From contig NC_083331.1 in assembly GCF_963455315.2 (NCBI RefSeq), positions 30,348,668-30,412,667 of the forward strand: a DNA stretch of 64,000 nt, in the 5' to 3' direction. The notes below the pieces were generated by a model that was not told where the DNA came from, searched no databases, and saw nothing but the letters and a program-made list of their open reading frames with translations. This DNA comes from Globicephala melas. Lineage: Eukaryota; Chordata; Mammalia; Artiodactyla; Delphinidae. Both the position numbers and the translations under genes were made by a program. Shown piece after piece: positions 46,853-57,700 of the stretch; position 1 is the stretch's first letter; every line of letters begins with the position of its first letter.

Positions 46853-47262
46853 TTTTTTAATTAATTTTTATTGGAGTATAGTTTATTTACAGTGTTGTGT
46901 TAGTTTCTGCTGTACAGGAAAGTGAATCATTTATACATATATACATATATCCACCCTTTTTTAGATTATTTTCTCATATACCTCATTACAAAGTATTGAG
47001 TGGAGTTCCCTATGCTATAGAGTAGGTTCTTATTAGTTATCTATTTTATATATAGTAGTGTGTATATGTCAATCCCAATCTCCCAATTTATCCCTCCCCC
47101 CCTTCCTCCTTGGTAACTATAAGTTTGCTTTCTACATCTGTGACTCTATTTCTGTTTTATACCATTATTTTAGATTCCACATATAAATGATATCATATGA
47201 TATTTGTCTTTCTCTGTCTGACTTACTTCACTCAGTATGACGGTCTCGAGGTCCATTCCTGT
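46853..47262 (-). mobile_element. L1 3' end, antisense, 5'-truncated copy
   Basis: T-run, ttattggagtatagtttattt (46869-46889), gtgttagtttctgctgtacag, ctatgctatagagtaggttc (47010-47029), ctttctctgtctgacttacttc (47207-47228). About 410 bp covering the 3' UTR and end of ORF2. No clear TSD. Confidence 0.9.
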
Positions 47263-48009
47263 CACTGTTATGTGGGAAAACTCATGGTGTCATCAACTTA
47301 CCACTTAGAGGCTGAGACATTAGATCAAAGAACACAGAGAACTCTAAGTCCAGAACCAGATAAGATTTTTTTAAGGTAGTCTAACCCAGGTTTCTCTCTT
47401 TCAACTTAAATTTACACATGCAATTCATACAAAATGAGTTGTCCTCAGCCCTATATTCTATCCAGTTCAAGTTGTACCTACTCTATGAATTATATCCTGA
47501 TTAAAGTAACACATATTAACTTCCTTTTTCTATAGTTGTTATTATCCAGCATCATTTTTAAATTATCTGAAGCCAAAGTGATGATTATAACACTTTAAAA
47601 TATTGGTAATATATATCACATTTGTTACTATACAATGTATGTGACAATCTAAATACACATATATAAAAATAGGTACAGATATACAGATAGCATAAATTTC
47701 TTCCTTTCTAACTAATTGAAATGTGAATTTGAAGATAGCTTTGTAGTTTTGTGACCAATGACATATGGCTCTGTGCCAGACACTGAATGCTGAATCGAAA
47801 CATTGATTAATTTGATAATTGAGAAAATGGATAACAAAACCTTTCATTAAAACACACATTTATTTTACATTAATGAAGTTTATTTTTTTGTCATTTTTGA
47901 GGGAAATAGAAGATGTTTCTTTTCAATTAAAGACAACTGTCAGCTAACTTGGTAGGGTTTATAAAATTATGAATTAATCAAATGACTATTTACAGATTCC
48001 TACCATAAA
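47263..48009. other. unassigned AT-rich DNA
   Basis: No gene or repeat recognised. Confidence 0.4.
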
Positions 48010-49060
48010 TGCACTCATCTTACATTTACTGAGTTTCTACTCTGTGACAGACATAGTGCTAGTGGTATAATTAGATGCTAAACAAGGCTGACAAGACCCT
48101 CCCATACTGCAGCTTGCATTTGAGTGAGAGTGACAGATAATACAATAAACAAGTGATTCAATCATGTCTAATGGAAGTGGAGGCTCCTTTAGATTCAGCA
48201 ATACACACTGAACCTCAAGAAACATGCCAAGCTAAGAGCCAGAGGAAGAATATTCCAGTTGTGAAAAAAGACAAACAAAGCCCCTAAGACATAAATATCA
48301 TGTTGTATTAGCAGTAATTCTCAGATTTTAGCATAGATCAAAATCACATGTATTGTATAATTGAAGTTTGCTAAGAGAGAAGTTAAATGCTCTCATGCAC
48401 ACACAAAAAGGTAAATATATGAGGTGATAGATATGTTCATTAACTCACTGGGGGAAATCCTTTCACAATGTTTAAGTAATACCAAATCATCACACTGTAT
48501 ACTTTAAATATTTTTAAGAATCAAAACATGACTGGAGGAAGGTCATTATTTCCCTTGGAACTGGAATCCAGGTAGAGAATATGGTACAAGATGATGCTAG
48601 ATGTGGTGGTGGAATTAAGCTAAAAGTTCATCCATTTATTTTCTATTTTCTCAGTAGAGTATGATGTAAGGCTATCAGCTAAGAGATGAAAGAGATGAAG
48701 TTTGAAATTATTATCTTGTATATAAACAGGTGAAATTAGTTTGGAATCTATAGGATTTCATGGCAGTGTTGAGCATTTGAATCATGGAATCATGAATTTA
48801 AATTGAACACGTGTAGCCAGTATTCGACTTACTCAACAATGTCAAATATTGAAATGAAGGCTCAGAGAGGAGGTTAATTGGTTTAAATCAGAGTAAGAGT
48901 TTTGCTTATATAGTAGAACAGAGGCGATGAAAGGAAAAGGAGTTGAAATATTTGGAAGGGAATGATTATAGCTTTACGCTATGGAACATAAGTTGGTAAG
49001 GTAAGAAATGATGACTAAAATAAATGATTAGTACTAAGTGAGAGGTCAATGGATGAAGCT
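48010..49060. repeat. ancient interspersed repeat, extended
   Basis: The segment tttactgagtttctactctgtgacagacatagtgctagtgg (48025-48064 region), then later body phrases near 48590-48620 and 48770-48800, follow a decayed mammal-wide repeat. Low confidence on extent. Confidence 0.4.
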
Positions 49061-51474
49061 ATTTATCAGCAGTTGAACAATTATCACAGTTTAAGTACAG
49101 AGTCAGTGAGCTGGAATATCAAATATATGTGTGATAAATATATGTTTTCCAAATAATTATATGATTTGTTTCAAAATTATTTCACCCTCTCTCAAAGTTC
49201 TACTGAAACGTGCCTGACTGCATTTCCAATACAGCATATAAACCATGATGTGGGGACATGGGTCTTGGGGAAAGAATAGTGCTAGAGAGAGAAAAACAGA
49301 GAAGAAAGAAAAACAAATAAGAAAAGGAAGACATTTCTTTTTTAGCATTATTTTATTCATAAAATTTTATTTCATAAATTCATATTAAATATACATTAAC
49401 TATTTTAACTACCTTCAAATAAATATTTTATCACTTTCCCTAATGTGGTGGGACAAGTAATTAATATATAGTATAAATATATCTGTATATTATTTAGCTT
49501 TTAATATGTATATAATTAAGTTGAAAAGTTAACTGTGCTCATTCATTAGATAGTACAAATTATAATCACCTTGATGGCCTTCTTTCTGGCCCCTCTTAAG
49601 TTCTAAGATAGAAGGTCCTCTTGGACTTTATTAACTGTAGTTTCTGAAAAAGTTTACATACCAATAATACAAGGTTGGTGAATAAATGCTGTCAAGGCTT
49701 GATTGTAAGTACTTTGAACCATTAAAAATTATATTGTGATAGTACAATTATTTACAAGAAAATATTGTCAAATGTATTGTTGGAAGACAAAAAGTTTGAA
49801 AAATGTACCTGAAGCACAATTTTAATATTTTAATATTTGAATATATTACAGTGTATGAACATACTCATATAGGGAATAATTTGGATACACACATATATAA
49901 TTAACAGTTATTAGCTCTAGATAATGTAATATTAATTTATTACTATGCTTTTCTTCTGAATATTTTTTCTCTAACAAACATGTATTAAATAATTTTACAA
50001 GTTTATTTTTAAATCTTAAAAAAAAATGTTTGAGACACAGCCTGGTTCTTCTCAAAAGGTACTATTTTCTTCACTTCACTTTGATTTCTGTATTTTTGTT
50101 TGGATACTTTACACCTCAAGCCACACTAATACACAGATATTATAGTCATATTAAATACTACTATAAATTTAAAAGTATTAAATATACTTGAATATTTCTC
50201 TATTAAAGAGAGAAAATAGTTCTCATGGGAAATACTCTTGTGTATGACTTTTTTCATTACATACTTCTTGATCAGTTACTGGAATTATCTTTTCTGTTCC
50301 CCTTTCTGAAAGTTGAAAGTAAATCACAATCACTGAGAAAAAATAACAGGTTATCTGAAAGGATTATTTTTATCTATTGGGAACAAACAAACAAACAAAA
50401 ACTTCTATTGCTCACAAAACATTAGCATAGTCCATTCTGGTAAACTCAACCATATAAGTAAAATTTCCTTTTACTCTTTGTTATTCTTTTCTTTTTCACT
50501 TTACTGAATAATTTCTGTTCTTTTTTTCTTTCACTTTTCTGATTGTAAACTGTTGCCATCCCATTTTCTCACTAAACTGGCACCTTAGATTTTTATTTTA
50601 TAGAAATCTATGATCATCTTTTATCTTCTTAATTGCTTAGTACCAAATTAAGCTTGTGTGATTTGTCTTAGACATCATGTTTCAATGTCCACTTTTCAGT
50701 CATTGACTTTCCTACTTTGACTCACAAGGTAAGACAAAAAGTTTGATTCCCCAGAACCATCCAAGTAGTGCTTGTGGCAATATTTTTAATTAAAAGTTGA
50801 AGCTACTGAAGGTAGAGATTTTTTAAAAAGTAATGTAGTCTTTCTTTCAAACCAACAATATAGGAAGTGAAATGTACATAAAAATCACCATTTTTTTATA
50901 AAAGTTTATTTTGTAAATCCATATTCACTTATATTTATTAGTCCAACCTAGATCTGCCCTATCTAGCATGACTTAGACATAAAACTTCTCTCTCCTTTTC
51001 CTCAAATATTCTCCATTATCCACAATTTCATCACTCCAAGAAGTTTATCAATATATTAACTCACAGAATAATATCTTCCTTAAGAGGAAATTCCAATGGT
51101 AATAAAACTTATGCTATTTATCATTATTTATCAATCAATGAGAACAATAGTAAATGAGCTGGCTATATTTAATTTTTTAAAACAGTATCTCACACATTTG
51201 AGTTTGTATAATTTTAAATTTTAGCAACTTTTAGTTAAAATATTCTTTACAAAGTAAGAAATGTAATTATTAGTGAAGAGTGTGAAATGAAGTTGGGGAT
51301 TTACAACTCATAGCAAACAAGCAAGTGTTTGTGTCTTTATGGCACCAGTCAGTGATTTCTCTCTCCTTGTCAGGTTGCCACCATATCCAGCATCAAATAA
51401 TTATCCTTTCCAGTTATTTGGAGAATTAAACTTGGCCTAGCTTCTTTCTTCACATTGGAATATTCAAAATGGAG
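49061..51474. other. unassigned AT-rich DNA
   Basis: No gene, RNA or secure repeat. It includes an (AAAC)n tract near 50385-50400. Confidence 0.45.
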
Positions 51475-51650
51475 GTCAGCAAATTCTTCTGTGTGTAAAA
51501 GCTGAATAGTAAATATTTCAGACTTTGCAGACCATGTGGACATTTTTTGCAACTACTCAATTCTGCCACTTTTGTGCTAAAACAGCCAGGGAAAATATGA
51601 AACAATTAAGCTGTGTTCCAATAAAAGTTTATTTACAAAAGCAGGTGACA
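51475..51650. mobile_element. hAT-Charlie-type DNA transposon relic
   Basis: The segment aatagtaaatatttcagactttgcagacc (51506-51534), caactactcaattctgccac (51550-51569), ctgtgttccaataaaagtttatttac (51611-51636) and aaagcaggtgaca is the conserved core of a mammal-wide nonautonomous hAT family. No transposase present. Confidence 0.72.
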
Positions 51651-51979
51651 ATTCCAGTACTGGATCATGATGGTGTTGACTCACTTTTCCCTGCTTCTAC
51701 TTACAACTAAATGCCCCAGAAATAATTCAACAGACAATGGTAAAAGTATTCTGAAAGTTGGAAAGAAGGATGGGCTAGGAATATTAATCCTTAAGGAACA
51801 AAGAAAGTATTTAGTTCCTTGGGTTTTACTTTTATTTCCCAAGTATCTTGGACTGGTCACTGGAGAGTTCTATAACTTGAAACCATCAACTGGAATAAAA
51901 ATAAATAAATAAACCCAAATATACTTTCTCTGCTCAAAGGACCAGGAAAGACAAAGGCCTATGCTTGTTCCATGTCTAA
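51651..51979. other. unassigned DNA
   Basis: No feature recognised. (AATA)n near 51897-51912. Confidence 0.4.
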
Positions 51980-53498
51980 GATATTTGTTGGTTAATTCAC
52001 TTGCAGCAGCAGCTTCAAAGCCTTAGTGTCCTGAACCACCCCGGCTCCAAACCTGGGGTACCAGTGAGCAAGCAGATCCACCCACAGGGAAAGGAGCAGA
52101 GGAGACCTGTGTGCCTTGACCTTTTACCTAGTAGCATAAGGACACGCAAACCTAGTCTATTTCTTCCCTGCTACACCCACTATTCCCCACCACCTCTTCC
52201 AAAACACACACAGATTTCCCCACCAACAATAGGCAACTTTGGAAAGAAGCTTCTGCCCCTGAAGGAGGCACTGATAGGGTTTAAGTAGGAGTCTCAGTAG
52301 CAACTGAAGAAGGAAGCATGATAGAATAGTATTATAAGAGCTCTGAAAATTAAACAGTCATGGGAAATACAGCCCACAAAAGAAAATCAGAATCTATATG
52401 CTAATCTTGCATAGAATAGAATCAAATACCTCCTGACATAATAATCAAAATGTCCATGATGAAATAAGAAGTCACTCATCATATCTGGAACCAAAAAAGC
52501 ACAATTTGAATGAGGGAAGACAATCAACTGAAGCCAATGCTGAGATGAACTAGATGTTGGAATTATCTGATCATGACTTAAATAGCATTACAATAAATAT
52601 TTAAAACAAATAAAATGATTTTAAAAATCTCAGGAAAGATGTAGAGGTTAAAAAATAACTAAAAGAAAATGATAGACCCGAAAAATACAATAACTGAAAT
52701 AAAATCTTACTGGATGAATGTGACAGTAGGGAGGAGATGTAAGGAATAAAATCAGTGATTTAAAGGCAGATCAATAGAATTTACTTACTCTAAACAACAG
52801 AGAGAATAGATTTAAAAGAAAACAGTCTCAGGAATACATGGAAAAATAGCAAAAGATGTAACATTCATATCATTACAGTGTCAGAAGGAGAGAGAATAGG
52901 AATAAAAACCTTTTTAAAAACTGGGTGAAACTTCCCAAATTTGGTGGAAGACATATACTTACTACATGTTCAATAAGCTTAGCAATGTTAAGTTGGATAA
53001 GCTTAAAAATTCTAACCAAAATGCATCATAATTAAACTTATTAATATTAAGATCAAAAAGTTCTTGTAAATATCCAGAAAGAAATAATACATTACCTATG
53101 GAGGAACACAAGACAGCAGATGTATCATCTAAAATAACTGAGGCCAGAAGAAGCAGAACAACATTTTCAAATGCTGAAAGAAGAGCCATCAATTCAGAAT
53201 TATATATCCTGAGAAAATCTCCTCAAGAATGAATTAAAAATAAAGAAAATTTATTGCAAGCAGAACTGTCATTTAAAAATAGCTATAGGAAACCCTCTAA
53301 AGAGAAAAGAAAGGATAACCAAAGAAGTGTAGGACCTTCACAAAAGAAAGAAACACATCAGAATGGGTAAAAAATAGAAATAAAACATAACAGGCAATTT
53401 TTCAAATAATGAGTTTCTTTAATCATATTTTATGGTGGGAACAAAAAACTTAATATGTTCTGATATGGTGCTCAATGTAGGTATAAGAAACAAACACT
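51980..53498 (+). mobile_element. L1M LINE, sense, 5' region
   Basis: 51990-52300 is GC-richer and looks like an L1 5' UTR. 52320-53330 carries an old L1M 5'/ORF1-type region: tctgatcatgacttaaatagc (52567-52587), ccatcaattcagaattatatatcctgag (53188-53215). Frames are broken. A 65-bp L1 insertion with TSD 53485-53498 follows. The element then continues to 57700 with interruptions. Confidence 0.72.
53485..53498. repeat. target-site duplication, left copy (aagaaacaaacact)
   Basis: A 14-bp direct repeat identical to 53564-53577. Confidence 0.93.
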
Positions 53499-53563
53499 AG
53501 TTATAAAGCAGAAACTAACACACCATTGTAAAACAATTATTCTCTAATAAAGATGTTAAAAAA
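53499..53563 (+). mobile_element. L1 3' end, 65-bp insertion, sense
   Basis: Only the last part of an L1 3' UTR, gcagaaactaacacaccatt to ctctaataaagatg, plus an A-rich tail. Perfect TSDs prove that this tiny piece is a complete insertion, so reverse transcription stopped after about 50 bases. Confidence 0.92.
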
Positions 53564-53577
53564 AAGAAACAAACACT
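53564..53577. repeat. target-site duplication, right copy (aagaaacaaacact)
   Basis: Identical to 53485-53498. Confidence 0.93.
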
Positions 53578-54107
53578 TATCATAATTATATTTAAAAGTC
53601 AAGAGAGTAAAGGGACCTAAATGAAAGTAAGCTTTCTACATTAATACAAATAGATTGTGACAAACAACTTATGCATATAGTAATACGTAGGAATATTACT
53701 AAGAAACTACAGAGCAATATACTAAAAATACAGAGCAATATACTAAAAATTAAAATAGAATTCTACAAAAAAGTTCAAGTAACCAATAGGATGACAAGAT
53801 ATAAGAAAAAAAGAAGTAGAGGAAACATACAAAAAATAAATAATAAAATGACAGACTTAAACCCTAACAAACCAGTAATTATTTTAAATGTAAATGGTCT
53901 AAATACACCAATAAAAAAGCAACAACAACAGAGATTTGAAAGTTGGATTAAAAAACACACAAGACAAGCTATATGTTGTTGAAGAGACATTCACTTCAAA
54001 TATAACAACATAGATTAGTTGAAAGTAAAAGGACAACTAAACATACATGAAGCACACATTTTAAAAATATAGGACTGGCTACATTAATATAAAATAAATA
54101 TACTTCA
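53578..54107 (+). mobile_element. L1M LINE, sense, start of ORF2
   Basis: The segment aatgtaaatggtctaaatac (53887-53906), then gagacattcacttcaaatat (53983-54002), follows the ORF2 endonuclease domain. A 103-residue open piece (53671-53982) is part of this fossil and includes a 21-bp tandem repeat at 53708-53749. A CHR SINE interrupts it at 54108. Confidence 0.8.
53708..53749. repeat. 21-bp tandem duplication
   Basis: The unit tacagagcaatatactaaaaa occurs twice in a row inside the L1M. Confidence 0.93.
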
Positions 54108-54376
54108 GGGCTTCCCTGGTTGTGTAGTGGTTGACAGTCCACCTGTCGATGCAGGGGACATGGGTTCGTGCCCAGGTCTGGGAAGATCCCACATGCTGCA
54201 GAGTGGCTAGGCCTGTGAGCCATGGCCGTTGAGCCTGTGCATCCAGAGCCTGTGCTCCAGAACGGGAGAGGCCACAACAGTGAGAGGCCCACACATCACA
54301 ATAAATAAATAAATAAATAAATAAATAAATATATATATATATACTTATACTTATATAAGTATATACTTATATACTT

Positions 54377-54402
<26 letters not shown>
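54108..54402 (+). mobile_element. CHR-1-like SINE, sense, with expanded microsatellite tail
   Basis: The body (54108-54299) runs from gggcttccctggttgtgtag to gtgagaggcccacacatcac. Its tail has grown to about 100 bp of (AAAT)n, (TA)n and tacttata repeats (54300-54402). The flank atatacttca (54098-54107) recurs at 54403-54412, a 10-bp TSD that places the whole microsatellite within the insertion. More diverged than 28450 or 40855. Frames at 53996-54294 are SINE shadows. Confidence 0.9.
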
Positions 54403-54407
<5 letters not shown>

Positions 54408-55504
54408 CTTCAGAGCAAAGAGAATTATAAGGAATATCATTTAATGATAAAAGAATCAGTGCACCAAGAAGATATAATGATACTGAGTGTGCACTAAATA
54501 ATAGATCTGCAAAATGCATCAGAAAATACTACTAGAAACAAAATAGAGAATACACAAATCAGCAATTATAGTTAGTACTTCAAAACCTACTCTTTGCAGT
54601 TAATAGAACTACTACATAGAATCTCAGGAGGGATGTAGAATTCAACAACACCATCAGTTAAAGAGATCTAGTTGACATTTATAGAACCCTCTACCCAACA
54701 ATAGGAGAATACACATTTTTTAAGGGCCTATAAAATATTCAACAAGATAGATAATATTTGTCAGGAAAAAAAAACTATAAAACTTTAAAAGAATTAAAAT
54801 TATACACAGTATGTTCCCAGACCATAATGGATCAAACTGGAAATCAATAATAGAAAGGCAATAGGAAAACCTCCAAACACTTGAAAATAAATCACACTTA
54901 TGATTGACCCATGGGACAAAGAAAGAATCTCAAAGTAAATTTAAAAATACATAGAACTGAATGAAAATAAAAACACATCATAAGAAAGTTTATGGAATGC
55001 TGCTAAAACAGTGCTGAGAGGGAAATTTATAGCACTAAATTCTTAAATTAGAAATTAGAATAAATATTCAGTAATCTACCTTTCTACCTCAAGAAACTAG
55101 GAAATAAAAGAGCAAAATAAACCCAAGAAAGCAAAGGAAAGAAGCAAATCATAAAGAGCAGAAATCAATGTAATTTAAAACAGAAAAAAAAAGAAAAAAT
55201 ATAAAAAACTAATGAGAGCAAAATCTGGTTCTTTGAAAATATGTTTTTTAAATTGATAAAATTCTAGTAAAACTGACAAAAATAAAAGTCATAAATTACC
55301 TGTTTCAAAAATGAAACAGAAGATATCACAATAGATCCTGCTGCTTTAAAATGATAATAAATGATTAAAACAAATAATTTGACACATCTATTCAACAACT
55401 CAGGAAAACAGATTAATTCCTCAAAAACTCAAGCTACAAACTTTAAGCCAAAATGAAACGCAACAAATAACCTGAGTAGTTATGTAACCATTAAAAAAAT
55501 ATAA
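54403..55504 (+). mobile_element. L1M LINE, sense, ORF2 continuation
   Basis: It resumes with the second TSD copy, then gagcaaagagaattataagg. ORF2 order follows: catttatagaaccctctacccaaca (54676-54700), accataatggatcaaactgg (54821-54840), gtgctgagagggaaatttatag (55012-55033), aatctggttctttgaaaat (55222-55240). Decayed with many stops. Replaced at 55505 by a better-preserved L1 segment. Confidence 0.82.
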
Positions 55505-56127
55505 TATTCAATTTAAAACTACTGATGAAAGAAATAAAAGACAACAAAAGCAGACGGAGAGATATACCATGTTCTTGGATTGCAAGAATCAATACTTTGA
55601 AAATGAGTATACTACCCAAAGTAATCTACAGATTCAATGCAATCCCTATCAAATTGCCAATGACATTTTTCACAGAACTAGAACAAAAAGTTTTTACTAT
55701 TTGTATGGAAACACAAAAGACCTCGAATAGCCAAATCATCTGTAGAAAGAAAAACGGAGCTGGAGAATTCAGCCTTCCTGACTTCATACTATATATAACA
55801 AAGCTACAGTAATCAAGACAGTATGGCACTGGCACAAAAACAGAAATACAGATCAATGGAACAGGATAGAAAGCCCAGAGATAAACCCATATGCCTATGG
55901 TCACCTAACTTATGACAAAGGGGGAAAAAATATACAGTGGAGAAAAGACAGCCCCTTCAGTAACTGGTGCTGGGAAAATTGGACAGCTACATATAAAAGA
56001 ATGAAATTAGAATACTCCCTAACACCATACACAAAAATAAAGTCAAAATGGATTACAGGATTAAATGTAAGGCCAGACACTATAAAACTTTTAGAGGAAA
56101 ACATAGGAAGAACACTCTTAATGTTTT
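55505..56127 (+). mobile_element. L1 ORF2 internal segment, better preserved, sense
   Basis: The segment from aaactactgatgaaagaaat to gaggaaaacataggaagaac is the ORF2 region downstream of the RT core (sense), in order and much closer to modern L1 than its surroundings: atgttcttggattgcaagaa (55569-55588), cagattcaatgcaatccctat (55628-55648), cagatcaatggaacaggatag (55850-55870). It begins and ends inside ORF2. There is no 3' UTR, no A-tail and no visible TSD. The older L1M resumes at 56128 with an upstream ORF2 (RT) part. The 95-residue frame at 55525-55812 belongs here. Confidence 0.8.
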
Positions 56128-57700
56128 AAGACTGGAAAGTTTCCCTCTAAAAACCAGAATAAGGCAAAGATGTCTACCCTCACTACTCTTATTCAATGTA
56201 GTACTGAAAATTCTAGCCACTGCACTAAGGCAAGAAAAAGAAATAAAATTCAGACGAATTTGAAAAGGAGAAATAAAATTACTTCTATTTGTAGATGACA
56301 TAATTATCTTTGAAGAAAGTGCCAAGAAATCTACAAAAACTCATAGAAAAGAAGTGATTTCAGTGAAGTGACAGGATATAAGATCAACACATAATAAATA
56401 AGTTTTTTTCTGACAATAAGAGGAAAAAAATAAAAAATGCAATTCTATTAATAATTACTCCAAAGAAAATTAAATATATCAATATAACACTAAAAAAACA
56501 TGTACAGGATTATGTATGATGAGTAAAATGCTGATGAATGAAATTAAAGAAGATATAGTGTTCATGGATTGGAGGACTCAACTTTGGAAAGGTATTGATT
56601 CTCAAAATTCTATCAAAATATCGTCAAGATTTTTTTATAGACATATTCAAGTTTATTCTAAGGTTTATATGGGAAGAAAAAGGTCCTAGAATAACCAAAA
56701 TAATTTTGACAAAGAAGAATAAAATGGGAGGAACAATTTTTCCTGATGTTAAAGGATATTATGTAGACGCAGTGTTGCACTAACAGAGGAACAGACAAAT
56801 CGATGGGGCAGAATACAGAATTTAGAAACAAATCAACACAAATATGCCTAAATAATTTTTAACAAAGGAGTAAAAGCAATTCAATTCAAGAGGACTGACC
56901 TTTTTCAAAAAAAGTTGTGGAGTAATTAGACATTCATAGGCAAAATATAAGCTTTGACATAAGTCTCACGCCTTATACAAACAGTAATTCAAAATGAATC
57001 ATGGAGTTGATTGTAAACATAAAATTATAAAACCTCTAGAAAAAAATAGGAGAGAAATGTTGGTACCTGGAACAAGGTAAAGAATTCTTAGACTTGGCAC
57101 CAAAATGTGATCCATAAAAGAAAAGAAAATGGTAAATTGAAGTTCATCAAGATTGAAAACTTTTCTTCGGTGGATGAATCTGTTAAGATGATTACAAATT
57201 GTAGATTAGCAGGAAATATTTTTAAATTACATACGTGACAGAGATATTGTATCTAGATTAAAGAACTCTCAAAATTCAACAGTAAGAAAGAAAAAAAATC
57301 CATTTAGAAAGAGTACCAAAGATATTAGCAGACATTTCACTAAAGAGGAAATACATATGCCAAATAAGTACAGGAAAAGCAGTTCAAAATCAATTAGTGA
57401 TTAAGGAAATGTACATTAAAACCACAGTATACCCATAGGAATAGCTAAAATTAAAAAAAACCCTACAATATCAAAGCTAGTGAATATTTGGAGAAAATCA
57501 GTCACTCATACATCGCTGGTGGGAATGTAAAATGGTACAGCTGTGCTCAAAAACAGCTTGGCAGTTTCTTTAAAGAAGCACACATGCAACTATCACACAA
57601 CTTAGCACTTGCACTCATTTATCTCAGAGAAATGAAAATGTATGTTCACAAAAAAAAACCTGTACATGAATGTTTATAGCAGCTTTATTCCATTATAAAA
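56128..57700 (+). mobile_element. L1M LINE, sense, RT to ORF2 C-terminus
   Basis: The segment actggaaagtttccctctaa (56131-56150), aaggcaaagatgtctaccctc, a degenerate RT active-site part near 56281-56310 (ttctatttgtagatgacataat), then ctcatacatcgctggtggga (57506-57525), and gaatgtttatagcagctttattc (57668-57690). Highly mutated. The last part and the 3' UTR are missing or unreadable beyond 57700. Confidence 0.82.

Noticed and set aside
52001..52288. 95-residue proline-rich frame
   Set aside because: It lies in the GC-richer 5' UTR-like part of the L1M and has no domain.
53671..53982. 103-residue lysine-rich frame
   Set aside because: It is a surviving open piece of a decayed L1M ORF2, with a 21-bp tandem repeat inside.
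55525..55812. 95-residue frame that resembles a protein
   Set aside because: It is L1 ORF2 sequence, not a host gene.
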